64,000 bases of DNA, taken from NCBI GenBank assembly GCA_016713675.1, contig JADJOS010000001.1, positions 1,922,001-1,986,000 of the forward strand. Reading direction: 5' to 3'. This DNA is from Acidobacteriota bacterium. Lineage in GTDB: Bacteria > Acidobacteriota > Blastocatellia > Pyrinomonadales > Pyrinomonadaceae. The notes below the pieces were generated by a model. The model made no database searches, had not been told where the DNA came from, and saw only the letters and a list, made by a program, of their open reading frames with translations. Shown here in pieces: positions 27,181 through 35,967 of the stretch. The translations under genes and the position numbers were made by a program. Position 1 is the first letter of the stretch. Every line of letters starts with the position of its first letter.

Positions 27181-27323
27181 GCGAACACGCAAAAAGATCC
27201 AATGAAATACGCGATTTTGGGCGGCGTCTAGCGTTTTACGCTGCAAAGGAGTAGATTTATTGTTTGCCGCCAACCTGTGAGTTAGTGGCAATTTGTTTTA
27301 ACGACTTTTTGGGAACGTTTTTG

Positions 27324-28427
27324 ATGAACAGTCTGGTGTTTTCAAATATGCTTCACCGCCCGGCACGGACGGTTGTTAGCATCATAGGGATCGGGATCGG
27401 TATTTTGCTGATCGTTTTTACGGTTGGTTTGGCGAACGGCAGTTTGCGGGAGCGTGCCAAGCGTGAGGCGAATGTAGGTGCCGAGATCATGCTGCGGGCT
27501 TCGGGAAGCGTCGGTCTGAGCGGTTCTGAGTCGCTCCGATTGCCCGTGACGATGGAGCAAGAGATCGAAAAGGTCGAGGGGATCCAGTCGGCTGTTGCCA
27601 TCGCTCAAAACACCGTTTCAGTCAAAGATGCTAACACCGGAACGCGTCTTGTTGACGGTATTGATTATGATAAATACGCCGCCATCGCCGGTCTCCAGAT
27701 CGTGAAGGGCCGCCCGCTCGGCAGTTCGGGCGATGAGATCATCTGTGACGCGGCCTGGATGACGCAGAAGAAACTCTCCATCGGCGACGACATACCGCTG
27801 TATGAGCGCAACTTTAAGCTTGTGGGCGTTTACGAGCCGGGAGCAGGTGCCAGGACCAAGATTCCGCTCGCAACGATGCAGGATCAGCTTGGAAGCGAAG
27901 GTAAGGCCTCGGCGATCTTGATCAAGGTCAAAGATGGATTTACGGTCGATACGGCCGCTGCAAATTTGCAGGCCAAATTCCCAAACGAACAGATCATCTT
28001 GACTCGCGAACTCGAAGAGCTCTATATGCAGAGCATTCCCGCATTGAATGTATTCCTGAATGTCGTTATTGGTGTCGCGGGGGTGATCAGTGCTCTGATC
28101 ATTTTGCTGACAATGTACACGACGGTAACTGAACGAACGCGGCAGATCGGTGTGCTCAAATCACTTGGAATGTCGAAGATGAATATTGCGTGGACGATCG
28201 TGCAGGAATCATTACTGATCAGTTTCGGTGGGATCCTATTCGGACTTATAGCGACTTGGGTACTGAGTATTGCGTTGGCGAAATGGAGTACGTTAAATGT
28301 CCAGATCGAATCGCAAGTTGTGGTCAGTATTCTTGTCGTCGGGCTCGTGAGCGGCGTGATCGGCGCGTTATATCCCGGCATGCGGGCTGCACGGCTCGAT
28401 GCCGTCGAAGCTCTCAACTACGACTAG
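27324..28427 (+). CDS. ABC transporter permease (MacB_PCD/FtsX)
   Basis: About 367 residues from ATG 27324 (MNSLVFSNMLHRPARTV); the frame opens earlier at 27264 without support. The N-terminal helix (VSIIGIGIGILLIVFTVGLA) is followed by a periplasmic MacB-type domain and a three-helix FtsX domain with TERTRQIGVLKSLGMSK and an Ala-Gly-rich last helix. It would pair with an ATPase encoded elsewhere, as none is adjacent. MacB-type systems move antibiotics, lipoproteins or peptides; the cargo is unknown. Convergent with pgi, 6 bp apart. Confidence 0.85.
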   Translation: MNSLVFSNMLHRPARTVVSIIGIGIGILLIVFTVGLANGSLRERAKREANVGAEIMLRASGSVGLSGSESLRLPVTMEQEIEKVEGIQSAVAIAQNTVSVKDANTGTRLVDGIDYDKYAAIAGLQIVKGRPLGSSGDEIICDAAWMTQKKLSIGDDIPLYERNFKLVGVYEPGAGARTKIPLATMQDQLGSEGKASAILIKVKDGFTVDTAAANLQAKFPNEQIILTRELEELYMQSIPALNVFLNVVIGVAGVISALIILLTMYTTVTERTRQIGVLKSLGMSKMNIAWTIVQESLLISFGGILFGLIATWVLSIALAKWSTLNVQIESQVVVSILVVGLVSGVIGALYPGMRAARLDAVEALNYD

Positions 28428-28433
28428 AACCGA

Positions 28434-30107
28434 TCATATCAGATCGTTGAGTGACTTGAGGCCTCCGACCACATCCGAACCGAGATGCACGCGTAAGGCT
28501 CTCCGCCCGCGATCCAGCAGAACCTGAAAATCGCCTCGGGACTGCGCGGTTTTCACCACGCCGAACGTATATTGTTGTCCGGGCACCGCAAGGTCAAAGG
28601 CGTCGTCGGAAGTTATCTGAAGGAATACGCCGTCGTTTGCGCCACCTTTGTAGGCCTGTCCGGTCGAGTGTAGAAATCGCGGTCCAAACCCGAGACATGT
28701 CGCGGCACCGGTGCGGGCAAGAACTTTCTCGCGGATAGTTTGAAGTAGCGTTTCGGTCTCAGCATTCATCTCGAGATATCCGAGAATTGCGAAATAATCT
28801 CCCGTGACGATCTGAGCAAAATGCGCGTCGAGTATCGACGGAATCGAAGAAAGCTCACCAAGCTGCTCTACGTACTCGGAACTCGTGAATAGCGACACTC
28901 CGTTAGCCTCATAGAACGCCTTCTCATGGGACAGCGAGCCGAACCTTTTGTATTCGTCCGTGATCTTTCGTGCCTCTATCTTTGCCGATTCGACATCGGG
29001 CTGATCGAATGGGTTGAGGCTCATCACGGCACCCGCAACAGCGGTAGCAAATTCCCAGCGGAAGAATTCCTGTCCGAGGTTGTCTTTACTCTCGAGCTCG
29101 ACGCGTATCGCCGGATGAACGGCGGCGATGTTGTTATATGCATCGTCCATCGCAGGGCTGTCTTTTAAGCTGAGAAAAGCAAATACGCGATCGTTGCCAT
29201 ACTTTTCCGTTGGCTGGAGCGGCTCGCGATCGACCGGAATTATCGAAACACCGTTCTTACCGGTCGATTCGGCAACGAGCTGCTCCATCCACGCACCGAG
29301 ATCGTGAATTTCGGGCGACGTGAAGATCGTCAGCTTGTCACGGCCTTTGGCGTGGCACGTGCCGAGAATAAGCCCGAGTATCGCTCCGGGATTCGTTGCG
29401 GCGTCTTCATTGCGACAGGCGGCGACCATTTCGTTGGCGCTGGTCAGAAACTGCGCGACATTAAGTCCCATCGAAGCCGCAGCCGTCATTCCAAAGGCGG
29501 ACAATGCCGAAAAGCGTCCTCCGATCTGCGGCTTACCGTAGAAGATATGTCGAAAGCCGTCAGCCTTCGCGACTTGTTCCATTTTCGAGCCCGGATCGGT
29601 GATCTTAATCAACTGTTTTCCGGCATTTTCCCGCCCAACTATCCCGACGACGCGTTCGAAGAAATACTGCTTAAAACAATTCGGTTCAAGCGTGGAGCCT
29701 GACTTGCTCGCGACAATGAACAGTGTTCTCTCGATGTCCAGTTTATCCTCGGTCGCCTTGACCTGAGCCGGAACAGTCGAATCGAGAATGTGAAAATTTG
29801 TCTTTCCAAAGGTCATTGCGAGCACCTCAGGACATAGCGAAGATCCGCCCATTCCCATCAGCAGAACGTCAGAAAAACCTGCGGTTGCGAGATCGGTCTG
29901 GAGATCGCGGTATTTTTGCAGATCGTTGAGTTCTTCACCGACGATTTCGAGCCACCCGAGCCATTTGGCCTCATCGCTGCCCGTCCAGACCGTCGCGTCC
30001 TTTCGCCAGATGCGGCCGATCTTGTCGGCTTCTTGCCAGGAATTTGTTTTTGAAATGACTGCGTTCCTGATCTCGTCAGGTAGGGAATAGTGAAATGTGT
30101 TAAGCAT
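28434..30107 (-). CDS. pgi: Glucose-6-phosphate isomerase (Tal/Pgi-type)
   Basis: 557 residues. The SIS-fold domains show LLMGMGGSSLCPEVL, VASKSGSTLEPNCFKQYF and RFSALSAFGMTAAASMG, with FGFGPRFLHSTGQAYKGG near the C-terminus. This resembles the isomerase half of transaldolase/PGI fusions more than classical PGI, but here it stands alone. It interconverts glucose-6-P and fructose-6-P. The likely start is ATG 30107. The nearby inositol-phosphate synthase uses the same glucose-6-P pool. Confidence 0.88.
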   Translation of the reverse strand: MLNTFHYSLPDEIRNAVISKTNSWQEADKIGRIWRKDATVWTGSDEAKWLGWLEIVGEELNDLQKYRDLQTDLATAGFSDVLLMGMGGSSLCPEVLAMTFGKTNFHILDSTVPAQVKATEDKLDIERTLFIVASKSGSTLEPNCFKQYFFERVVGIVGRENAGKQLIKITDPGSKMEQVAKADGFRHIFYGKPQIGGRFSALSAFGMTAAASMGLNVAQFLTSANEMVAACRNEDAATNPGAILGLILGTCHAKGRDKLTIFTSPEIHDLGAWMEQLVAESTGKNGVSIIPVDREPLQPTEKYGNDRVFAFLSLKDSPAMDDAYNNIAAVHPAIRVELESKDNLGQEFFRWEFATAVAGAVMSLNPFDQPDVESAKIEARKITDEYKRFGSLSHEKAFYEANGVSLFTSSEYVEQLGELSSIPSILDAHFAQIVTGDYFAILGYLEMNAETETLLQTIREKVLARTGAATCLGFGPRFLHSTGQAYKGGANDGVFLQITSDDAFDLAVPGQQYTFGVVKTAQSRGDFQVLLDRGRRALRVHLGSDVVGGLKSLNDLI

Positions 30108-30170
30108 TTCACAATCTTGTGCAATCGGACGCCGACTGTCAAATTTTGAGTTTTAATGTAATATCGGCTT

Positions 30171-31082
30171 ATGAAAATCGTGCTCGTGCTGGCCAGCCTG
30201 CTGGCGTCGTTTTGTATTACCGGCCTTGGACAATCTTGCTCAGAGAAAGCTCAAGAGGTCCGTCCTCAATTGTCGGCCGAAGCCGAAATGGAATACTCGC
30301 GCAACCTCGAGATCGCCGCGAGAAACGCCGTCTCAGACCCGAGTGCCGATAATCTCATCTGGTACGCCCGACGCAAAGGTTATCTCGGGCGGTACAAGGA
30401 CGCGGTCGACGCCCTGACGATCTCGCTCGAAAAGTTCCCGGGCGATGCTCGCATTTATCGTCATCGCGGACATCGTCTCATTACACTTCGTTGCTTTGAA
30501 GACGCGGTACAAGACCTTGAAAAGGCAGCCGCCATGACCAAAGGCAAGCCCGACGAGATCGAGCCCGATGGGATGCCCAACGCAAAGAACATCCCTACAA
30601 GTACGCTGCAATCGAACATCTGGTACCATCTCGGGCTCGCGTACTATCTCAAGGGCGATCTAAAAAGGGCTCTGAAAGCATACGAGAAGTGTGCGAAGGT
30701 CTCAAAGAACAATGATATGCGTGTGGCGACAGCCCATTGGCAGTATATGACGATGAGACGAATGGGGAAAAAAGTAGCGGCCGCGAGGTTGCTTGATCAG
30801 TTTAAAGGCAACATCGAGGTGATCGAAAATGACGATTATCTTACCCTGATACGTCTGTATCGAGGGGAACGAAATGCCGAGGATCTCTCAAAGATCCTTG
30901 GACGAGAAGCGAAAACTCTCGGAAGTGCGTCACTCGGGTATGGACTTGGCAACTGGTATTTTTACATCGGCGAAACTGAAAAGGGGTTGGATATTTTTCG
31001 CAAGATTGTTGCCGGCGATCAATGGGCGAGTTTTGGCTATATTGCGGCTGAGGCGGAATTAGCTAGACAGCCACGAAAGTAA
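30171..31082 (+). CDS. Secreted tetratricopeptide-repeat protein
   Basis: 303 residues. A signal peptide (IVLVLASLLASFCITGLGQ) is followed by TPR-like helical pairs: YKDAVDALTISLEKFPGDARIYRHRGHR, CFEDAVQDLEKAA and WYHLGLAYYLKGDLKRALKAYEKCAKV. Such proteins act as periplasmic or envelope scaffolds, and the partner is not identifiable. The last 24 bp overlap the 3' end of the convergent inositol-phosphate synthase gene. Confidence 0.8.
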   Translation: MKIVLVLASLLASFCITGLGQSCSEKAQEVRPQLSAEAEMEYSRNLEIAARNAVSDPSADNLIWYARRKGYLGRYKDAVDALTISLEKFPGDARIYRHRGHRLITLRCFEDAVQDLEKAAAMTKGKPDEIEPDGMPNAKNIPTSTLQSNIWYHLGLAYYLKGDLKRALKAYEKCAKVSKNNDMRVATAHWQYMTMRRMGKKVAAARLLDQFKGNIEVIENDDYLTLIRLYRGERNAEDLSKILGREAKTLGSASLGYGLGNWYFYIGETEKGLDIFRKIVAGDQWASFGYIAAEAELARQPRK

Positions 31083-32231
31083 CATATCTTCCTGCTTATG
31101 GAACGCCTGTTCGAGATTTTTACCAGTGGGATTCATCGGCAATTTGAAGAAGACTGAAAGCTGCTCCTGAATTCCCGATTCGCCACGCTGTGCCGCGAGA
31201 TCGAGACAGCGGGCAATCTCTATCGCGAGCGGGGCTGCTAAAATCGAGTCCTTGCAGAGAAAATTCACCTTTATCTGCATTTGCTGTCCGAGGAACCCCG
31301 TAATATCAATGCTGTCCCAAGCTTCTTTGTTATCGCCTCGTGGTCGGTAATAACGAATATCTACGAGATGATCTTCGACCTCGTAGCCGAGAATATCGTC
31401 TAGGAGACTGCTTTTCGTCTTTATCTTAGAGGCGAGAGAATCTTCGTTCGAGAGTGCCAAACCATCGCGATTGCCGAGGATATTCGTCGAGTACCAACCC
31501 TTTACCCTCAAGGCGCGCGATCGAAAGGCCGGTGCGAGAACGGATTTGATAAATGTCTGGCCAGTCTTGCCATCCTTGCCCGCTATCGGAACGGCCATTT
31601 TTGCGGCAAATTCTATCAAAGCGGGAATATCTACTGAGACCGACGGAGTAAAATTGCCGTAGGGTATCCTCTCGGCGATGGCCGCGTACGCATAAAGCAT
31701 CGCGGGCGAGATATCCGCCGAGTTATCATCGAGAGCAGTTTCGAATTCAGCGAGCGAATTGAGTATTTCGTTCCCCTCGACCGCCAATTTTTCCGTTGAA
31801 GCAAGGTTTATGACAACGACCGCATCGACTGTTTCGCGGAACGCGATGAGATCATTTCGCAGTTTAGCGATGTTTGCACGATGCGAACTTTCGCTTAGGC
31901 GATTTTCACCGTCGATGTTCGAAAGGAATTTGTCATTCCCGATCGCCGGCCATGGCTTGACGGAGCGTAAGGCTTCATCGACCGCGACGAATTGTTTGTG
32001 CGTGAGGACGTCATGTTCTTCCGCGGCCTTGGCTAGGTGTTCCCCGAATAGATCCCAACCCGCGAAGACGATATCCGTGTATTCCGCTATTCCGTCAATG
32101 TCAAGCTCGGCGAGCGGCAGGCCTTCGTGGCCGATCAGGCCTTTCTTGAGCAATTCGACGCCCGCCGCCATCGTCGTCCCGACTGCGCCGCCAATGCCCA
32201 CAACTGCAATTCCTAATGTGCGATTTCCCAT
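31059..32231 (-). CDS. ino1: Inositol-3-phosphate synthase
   Basis: 390 residues. An NAD-binding start (LGIAVVGIGGAVGTTMAAG) and blocks of the actinobacterial/archaeal-type synthase are present: KDGKTGQTFIKSVLAPAF (catalytic Lys region), STNILGNRDGLALS and QMQIKVNFLCKDSILAAPLAIEIARCLDLA. It converts glucose-6-P to myo-inositol-1-P, the start of inositol lipid and solute synthesis. ATG 32231 sits at the conserved N-terminus. Convergent overlap of 24 bp with the TPR gene. Confidence 0.88.
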   Translation of the reverse strand: MGNRTLGIAVVGIGGAVGTTMAAGVELLKKGLIGHEGLPLAELDIDGIAEYTDIVFAGWDLFGEHLAKAAEEHDVLTHKQFVAVDEALRSVKPWPAIGNDKFLSNIDGENRLSESSHRANIAKLRNDLIAFRETVDAVVVINLASTEKLAVEGNEILNSLAEFETALDDNSADISPAMLYAYAAIAERIPYGNFTPSVSVDIPALIEFAAKMAVPIAGKDGKTGQTFIKSVLAPAFRSRALRVKGWYSTNILGNRDGLALSNEDSLASKIKTKSSLLDDILGYEVEDHLVDIRYYRPRGDNKEAWDSIDITGFLGQQMQIKVNFLCKDSILAAPLAIEIARCLDLAAQRGESGIQEQLSVFFKLPMNPTGKNLEQAFHKQEDMLLSWLSS

Positions 32232-32424
32232 ACGAAACAGTTGAGTTTACAACTTCGCAAACTCCGATGCCAATTTCTGACGAAAGGACAGTGAAATTAA
32301 AACTGTCGATTGAGAGCTCTGTTACTTTATTTTTCTGCAAATTGTCGTAAAATGTTCGGTACTTTCTCGTTTAACCAGCTGCAGTCAGCAACAATTCATT
32401 TCGAATGCAGACACTACTATCAAT

Positions 32425-33729
32425 ATGAGCCAACCAGAACAAAGATCGACAGTCTCGGACGCCGTTCGTAAACACAAAGAGTTTCTTTTCCCGGCCGTTG
32501 CCACTTACTACCAAGAGCCGATCGCTTTGGTTCGCGGCGAGGGTGAGTATGTCTGGGATGATCAGGGCAATAAGTATCTAGATGCCTTTGGCGGTGTCCT
32601 CACGGTTAGCATCGGGCATGCGAATCCGCGGGTCAATGCGGCGTGGAAGGATCAGGTTGATAAGATTTCGCATATGTCGACGCTTTACGCGAACGGGCCG
32701 CAGGGCGATCTGGCGGAGAAGCTGGCGGAGATAACGCCGGGGAATTTAAAAAAGTCGTTTTTCTCGAATAGCGGAACTGAGGCCGACGACACAGCCATTC
32801 TTGCGGCGAAGATCGCGACGGGGAATAACGAGATCGTTGTTCTAAGGCACAGTTACGCAGGGCGTTCGGCGACTGCGCTTTCGACGATCGGGCATAAGAC
32901 TTGGAAGCCGATCGCTTCGCAGGTAGCGGGGATCGTTCATGCGGCGGCGCCGTATTGTTATCGTTGTCCGTTCAAGCTCGAATACCCAACGTGCGGCGTC
33001 GCCTGTGCGGATGACGTCGAGGAATTGATCAACACAACGACGACCGGCAACATCGCGGCGTTTATGGCTGAGACGGTTCTTGGCGTCGGCGGATTTATCA
33101 TTCCGCCAAAGGAATATTTCCCGCGTGTCGCTGAGATCGCACGCAGCCACGGCGGGTTGTTTATCTCCGACGAAGTCCAGGCCGCCTGGGGCCGGACGGG
33201 CGATAAATGGTTTGGCATCGAGCATTGGGGCGTCGAGCCGGACATCATCACTTCGGCCAAAGGCATGGGCAACGGTGTGCCGATCGGCTGGACGATCGCG
33301 ACGCCTGAGGTCGCCGATGCGTTCCCGGGCCTCACGTTCTCGACATTCGGTGGCAATCCCGTCTCGTCGGCGGTCGGCCTCGCGGTCATCAACGTCATCG
33401 AAGAAGACGACCTCCGCACAAACGCCCGCGTCGTCGGCGATTATTTCCATAATGAGCTGCTCAAATTGCAGGAAAAATACGCCTGTATCGGTGACGTTCG
33501 CGGCATGGGCCTGATGCAGGGCATCGAGCTCGTCAAGGACCGCCAAACAAAAGAACCGGCCCCCGACCTCGTCCTTCGCGTCTTCGAAGAAACCAAACGC
33601 CAGGGCGTCCTCATCGGCAAAGGCGGCCTCTACGGCAACGTCATCCGCACCGGCGTGATGCTCAACTCCACCACCGATTCGATCGACAAAGTCATCGAGG
33701 CGTTGGATGCCGGTTTGGCTCTTTGTTAA
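32425..33729 (+). CDS. Class III aminotransferase (AGXT2 / beta-alanine transaminase-like)
   Basis: 434 residues. Fold type I PLP enzyme: VWDDQGNKYLDAFGGVLTVSIGH, FFSNSGTEADDTAILAAK, ISDEVQAAWGRTG and the PLP-Lys site DIITSAKGMGNGVPIGW. Closest in feel to AGXT2/PydD-type transaminases that take beta-alanine or aminoisobutyrate to the semialdehyde. That fits the surrounding pyrimidine-degradation genes, with MMSDH at 46635 as the next step. ATG 32425 follows an AT-rich promoter-like 190 bp. A 21-bp repeat array follows the stop. Confidence 0.85.
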   Translation: MSQPEQRSTVSDAVRKHKEFLFPAVATYYQEPIALVRGEGEYVWDDQGNKYLDAFGGVLTVSIGHANPRVNAAWKDQVDKISHMSTLYANGPQGDLAEKLAEITPGNLKKSFFSNSGTEADDTAILAAKIATGNNEIVVLRHSYAGRSATALSTIGHKTWKPIASQVAGIVHAAAPYCYRCPFKLEYPTCGVACADDVEELINTTTTGNIAAFMAETVLGVGGFIIPPKEYFPRVAEIARSHGGLFISDEVQAAWGRTGDKWFGIEHWGVEPDIITSAKGMGNGVPIGWTIATPEVADAFPGLTFSTFGGNPVSSAVGLAVINVIEEDDLRTNARVVGDYFHNELLKLQEKYACIGDVRGMGLMQGIELVKDRQTKEPAPDLVLRVFEETKRQGVLIGKGGLYGNVIRTGVMLNSTTDSIDKVIEALDAGLALC

Positions 33730-33787
33730 CAGAGTTTGGTCGTTATTATTGAAGATTTGGTCGCTTGGAACGACAGTTAAGAGATTT

Positions 33788-33985
33788 AATTAAGAATTAA
33801 GTGGCATAGAACGTAAATTAAGCGATATAAATCGAAAATTAAAAGAGATAGATCGTGAATTAAACGATGTAAATTGAAAATTAAGCGATTTAATTTCCAA
33901 TTAAATGACGTAAAGAGCGAGTTAAGCGATATCGATCGGAAGTTTTGTGACAAGAAAAGCGTGCTAAGCGACAAATAACCCGTTC
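33788..33985. repeat. Tandem array of degenerate 21-bp units (array 2)
   Basis: About nine AT-rich units resembling AATTAAGCGATATAAATCG. The period is 21 bp throughout, and the reverse strand gives a heptad-repeat frame (NRLIFNL, HRLIHDL, SLLIFDL). It shares the period, but not the sequence, of arrays at 26874 and 43713, and also sits directly after a plus-strand gene. Confidence 0.8.
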
Positions 33986-34045
33986 CGCTCGGTGTGAAAG
34001 TTTTAGTGGGTGGGGTTCAATACGTTTCTAGTTGCATTTATTTCG

Positions 34046-34219
34046 ATGAAAGTTGTACTGCGAACCATTTTGATGCTGACGGTAGCCTACTTGCTTTGGC
34101 GCTTAGCGGTATGGTACTTAGGCGGCATTTATTTGGTTTCGCTTCTATTCTTTTTAATAGCCGTTTCAATCGTATTTGTTGCGGTACTTTCAAAAGCCTA
34201 TAAGAATTGGCCGAGTTGA
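34046..34219 (+). CDS. Small membrane protein
   Basis: About 57 residues from ATG 34046. Two hydrophobic segments (TILMLTVAYLLWRLAVWYL and LVSLLFFLIAVSIVFVAVL) with a basic end (SKAYKNWPS), the look of a small inner-membrane protein. No family recognised. It lies between the 21-bp array and the hydA-like fragment at 34223 and may be co-transcribed with the amidohydrolase. Confidence 0.5.
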   Translation: MKVVLRTILMLTVAYLLWRLAVWYLGGIYLVSLLFFLIAVSIVFVAVLSKAYKNWPS

Positions 34220-34222
34220 GCT

Positions 34223-34321
34223 ATGAAAACACTAATCAAAAACGGGCGGGTTGTTACTGCGGTGGACGACCATCGGGCGGGCCTCTACTATTTATTACGG
34301 CCATTCGATGAAATAATATGA
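34223..34321 (+). pseudogene. Truncated duplicate of the dihydropyrimidinase 5' end
   Basis: Codons 1-19 read MKTLIKNGRVVTAVDDHRA, nearly identical to the start of the dihydropyrimidinase at 35968 (MKTLIKKGRVVTAVDDYRA), also at the DNA level (about 50 bp). After that the frame turns to unrelated sequence and stops at 34321, overlapping the ATG of the next gene. This is a remnant left when the 1.7-kb amidohydrolase segment came in or was duplicated beside it. Confidence 0.75.
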
Positions 34322-35952
34322 AGAAGATCTTTCTAACTCTCTCGATTGTACTTCTGACAGGCCTTTTTGCGTTCGCACAGGGCGGTTCGCCCGAACTGAT
34401 CTTGTTTAACGGGAAAATATTTACTGCCGAATCTAATCAATCGACCGTCGAAGCCCTTGCGATTCGCGGCGAAAGGATCCTGGCCGTCGGATCAGATGAG
34501 GAGATCAAACGACTTGCCGGTAACAAAACTCGTTTGATCGATCTGCAGGGCAAAACTGTCATTCCCGGTATCAACCATGCTCATTTTCATTTCACGCCTT
34601 TTCCTGAGGGCATTCAATTAACATTTGACAGTATGGAGCCAACTTGGGCGGAAACTGTCGAAGCCATTAAAAAAGCGGTCAAAACTGCACCGAAGGGAAA
34701 ATGGATCTTCGGTACTATCGGTTACAACGCTCTGTCCGAAAAAACGGCCGACCGTTTTGCTCTTGACCAAATTTCGCCTGACAATCCGATCTCACTAGGT
34801 GCTTTTTACGGACACGGTAATATCGTCAATTCAAAAGCTATGCCGCTTTTGAAAATTACCGATGACGCCCCCGACGTGCTGGGCGGATATTTTGAACGGG
34901 TTTCAAATTCGCAGAAGATTAACGGCAGATCTTGGGAATATGCTCAGTGGAGGCCATCAAGGGTCTTGGCCGATCAGGCTTCGGATGAAATTGCCATCGC
35001 AGAATTAAAAAAGATGTCGGACGAAGCTGTTCGATTTGGCGTTACTTCGATGCAAGTTATGTCAACTTTGAGTATTGACCGGTTTGCGAAACTATTGGTC
35101 AAGGCTAATCTGCCAATTCGGGTACGTGCCATTCCGTTTGCCCTCACTTTTGAAAGCAGGCGCGATCTGTCTGAATTTCAGATGTTGTCAAAACTCAATT
35201 TTCCAAAGTCAAAAGTTAAGGCAAGCGGCATCAAATGGATCTTGGACGGCACTCCTTTCGAACGCGGTTCAGCGACACGTCGGCCCTACGCGGATATGCC
35301 GAGTTCCGAAGGTAAAATGAACTTTCCGGAAGCAGAGATCTCTAAAATGCTAAAGGAATCGCTGAATTTCAATCAACAGATCCTCTTTCATTGTTCCGGA
35401 GATCAATGCGTCGCGTCCGTTTTTGATGCAATGGAAAAGATCAAAATTGATTGGAAGCAAAAGCGAGTCCGAATCGAACACGGGGACGGAGTTATTGGCG
35501 ATCTGATCGAACGCGGCAGAAAGCTGGGCGTGATCGTTGTGCAAAATCCCACTCATTTGTCGTTTGTCGAAATGCTCTACAGCCGATATTCGCCCAAGAT
35601 GGATTTCATGCAGTCTCACTCGCTCATTGATGGCGGAATGCATTTCGCACTTGGTTCAGATGGCCCGATGAACCCATATCTGAACATTATGTTTTCCTCG
35701 ATCCATCCTTCAAGGCCAACCGAAGCAATAACACGCGAGCAAGCCGTGGTTGCATATACAAAGGTTGCGGCGTTTGCCGAGTTTGCCGAGAAAGACAAAG
35801 GGAGTTTGATTAGAGGGAAACTGGCGGATCTATCTGTACTTTCGCAAGACGTCTTTACAGCTCCCGTGCCTGAACTGCCGAAAACGCACAGTATACTTAC
35901 GATCATCGGCGGGAAGATATCTTACGATGAGAAACTATTAAGAACGCAATAG
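34318..35952 (+). CDS. Exported amidohydrolase (YtcJ-like)
   Basis: 544 residues with a signal peptide (KKIFLTLSIVLLTGLFAFAQ), so exported. The amidohydrolase fold: a substrate-domain beta strand ILFNGKIFTA, metal histidines in INHAHFHF, the middle HCSGDQ and RIEHGD, and the final Asp in ALGSDGPMNP. YtcJ-like enzymes act on amide or cyclic ureide bonds; the substrate is unknown. It sits between two copies of the dihydropyrimidinase 5' end, pointing to insertion. Its start overlaps the stop of the 34223 fragment (ATGA), giving translational coupling. Confidence 0.83.
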   Translation: MKKIFLTLSIVLLTGLFAFAQGGSPELILFNGKIFTAESNQSTVEALAIRGERILAVGSDEEIKRLAGNKTRLIDLQGKTVIPGINHAHFHFTPFPEGIQLTFDSMEPTWAETVEAIKKAVKTAPKGKWIFGTIGYNALSEKTADRFALDQISPDNPISLGAFYGHGNIVNSKAMPLLKITDDAPDVLGGYFERVSNSQKINGRSWEYAQWRPSRVLADQASDEIAIAELKKMSDEAVRFGVTSMQVMSTLSIDRFAKLLVKANLPIRVRAIPFALTFESRRDLSEFQMLSKLNFPKSKVKASGIKWILDGTPFERGSATRRPYADMPSSEGKMNFPEAEISKMLKESLNFNQQILFHCSGDQCVASVFDAMEKIKIDWKQKRVRIEHGDGVIGDLIERGRKLGVIVVQNPTHLSFVEMLYSRYSPKMDFMQSHSLIDGGMHFALGSDGPMNPYLNIMFSSIHPSRPTEAITREQAVVAYTKVAAFAEFAEKDKGSLIRGKLADLSVLSQDVFTAPVPELPKTHSILTIIGGKISYDEKLLRTQ

Positions 35953-35967
35953 GATCAAAATACTTCT

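Noticed and set aside
26757..27231. Long open frames on both strands across the 21-bp array
   Set aside because: Open frames are expected from a 21-bp unit without stops. No ribosome site or codon pattern favours either strand.
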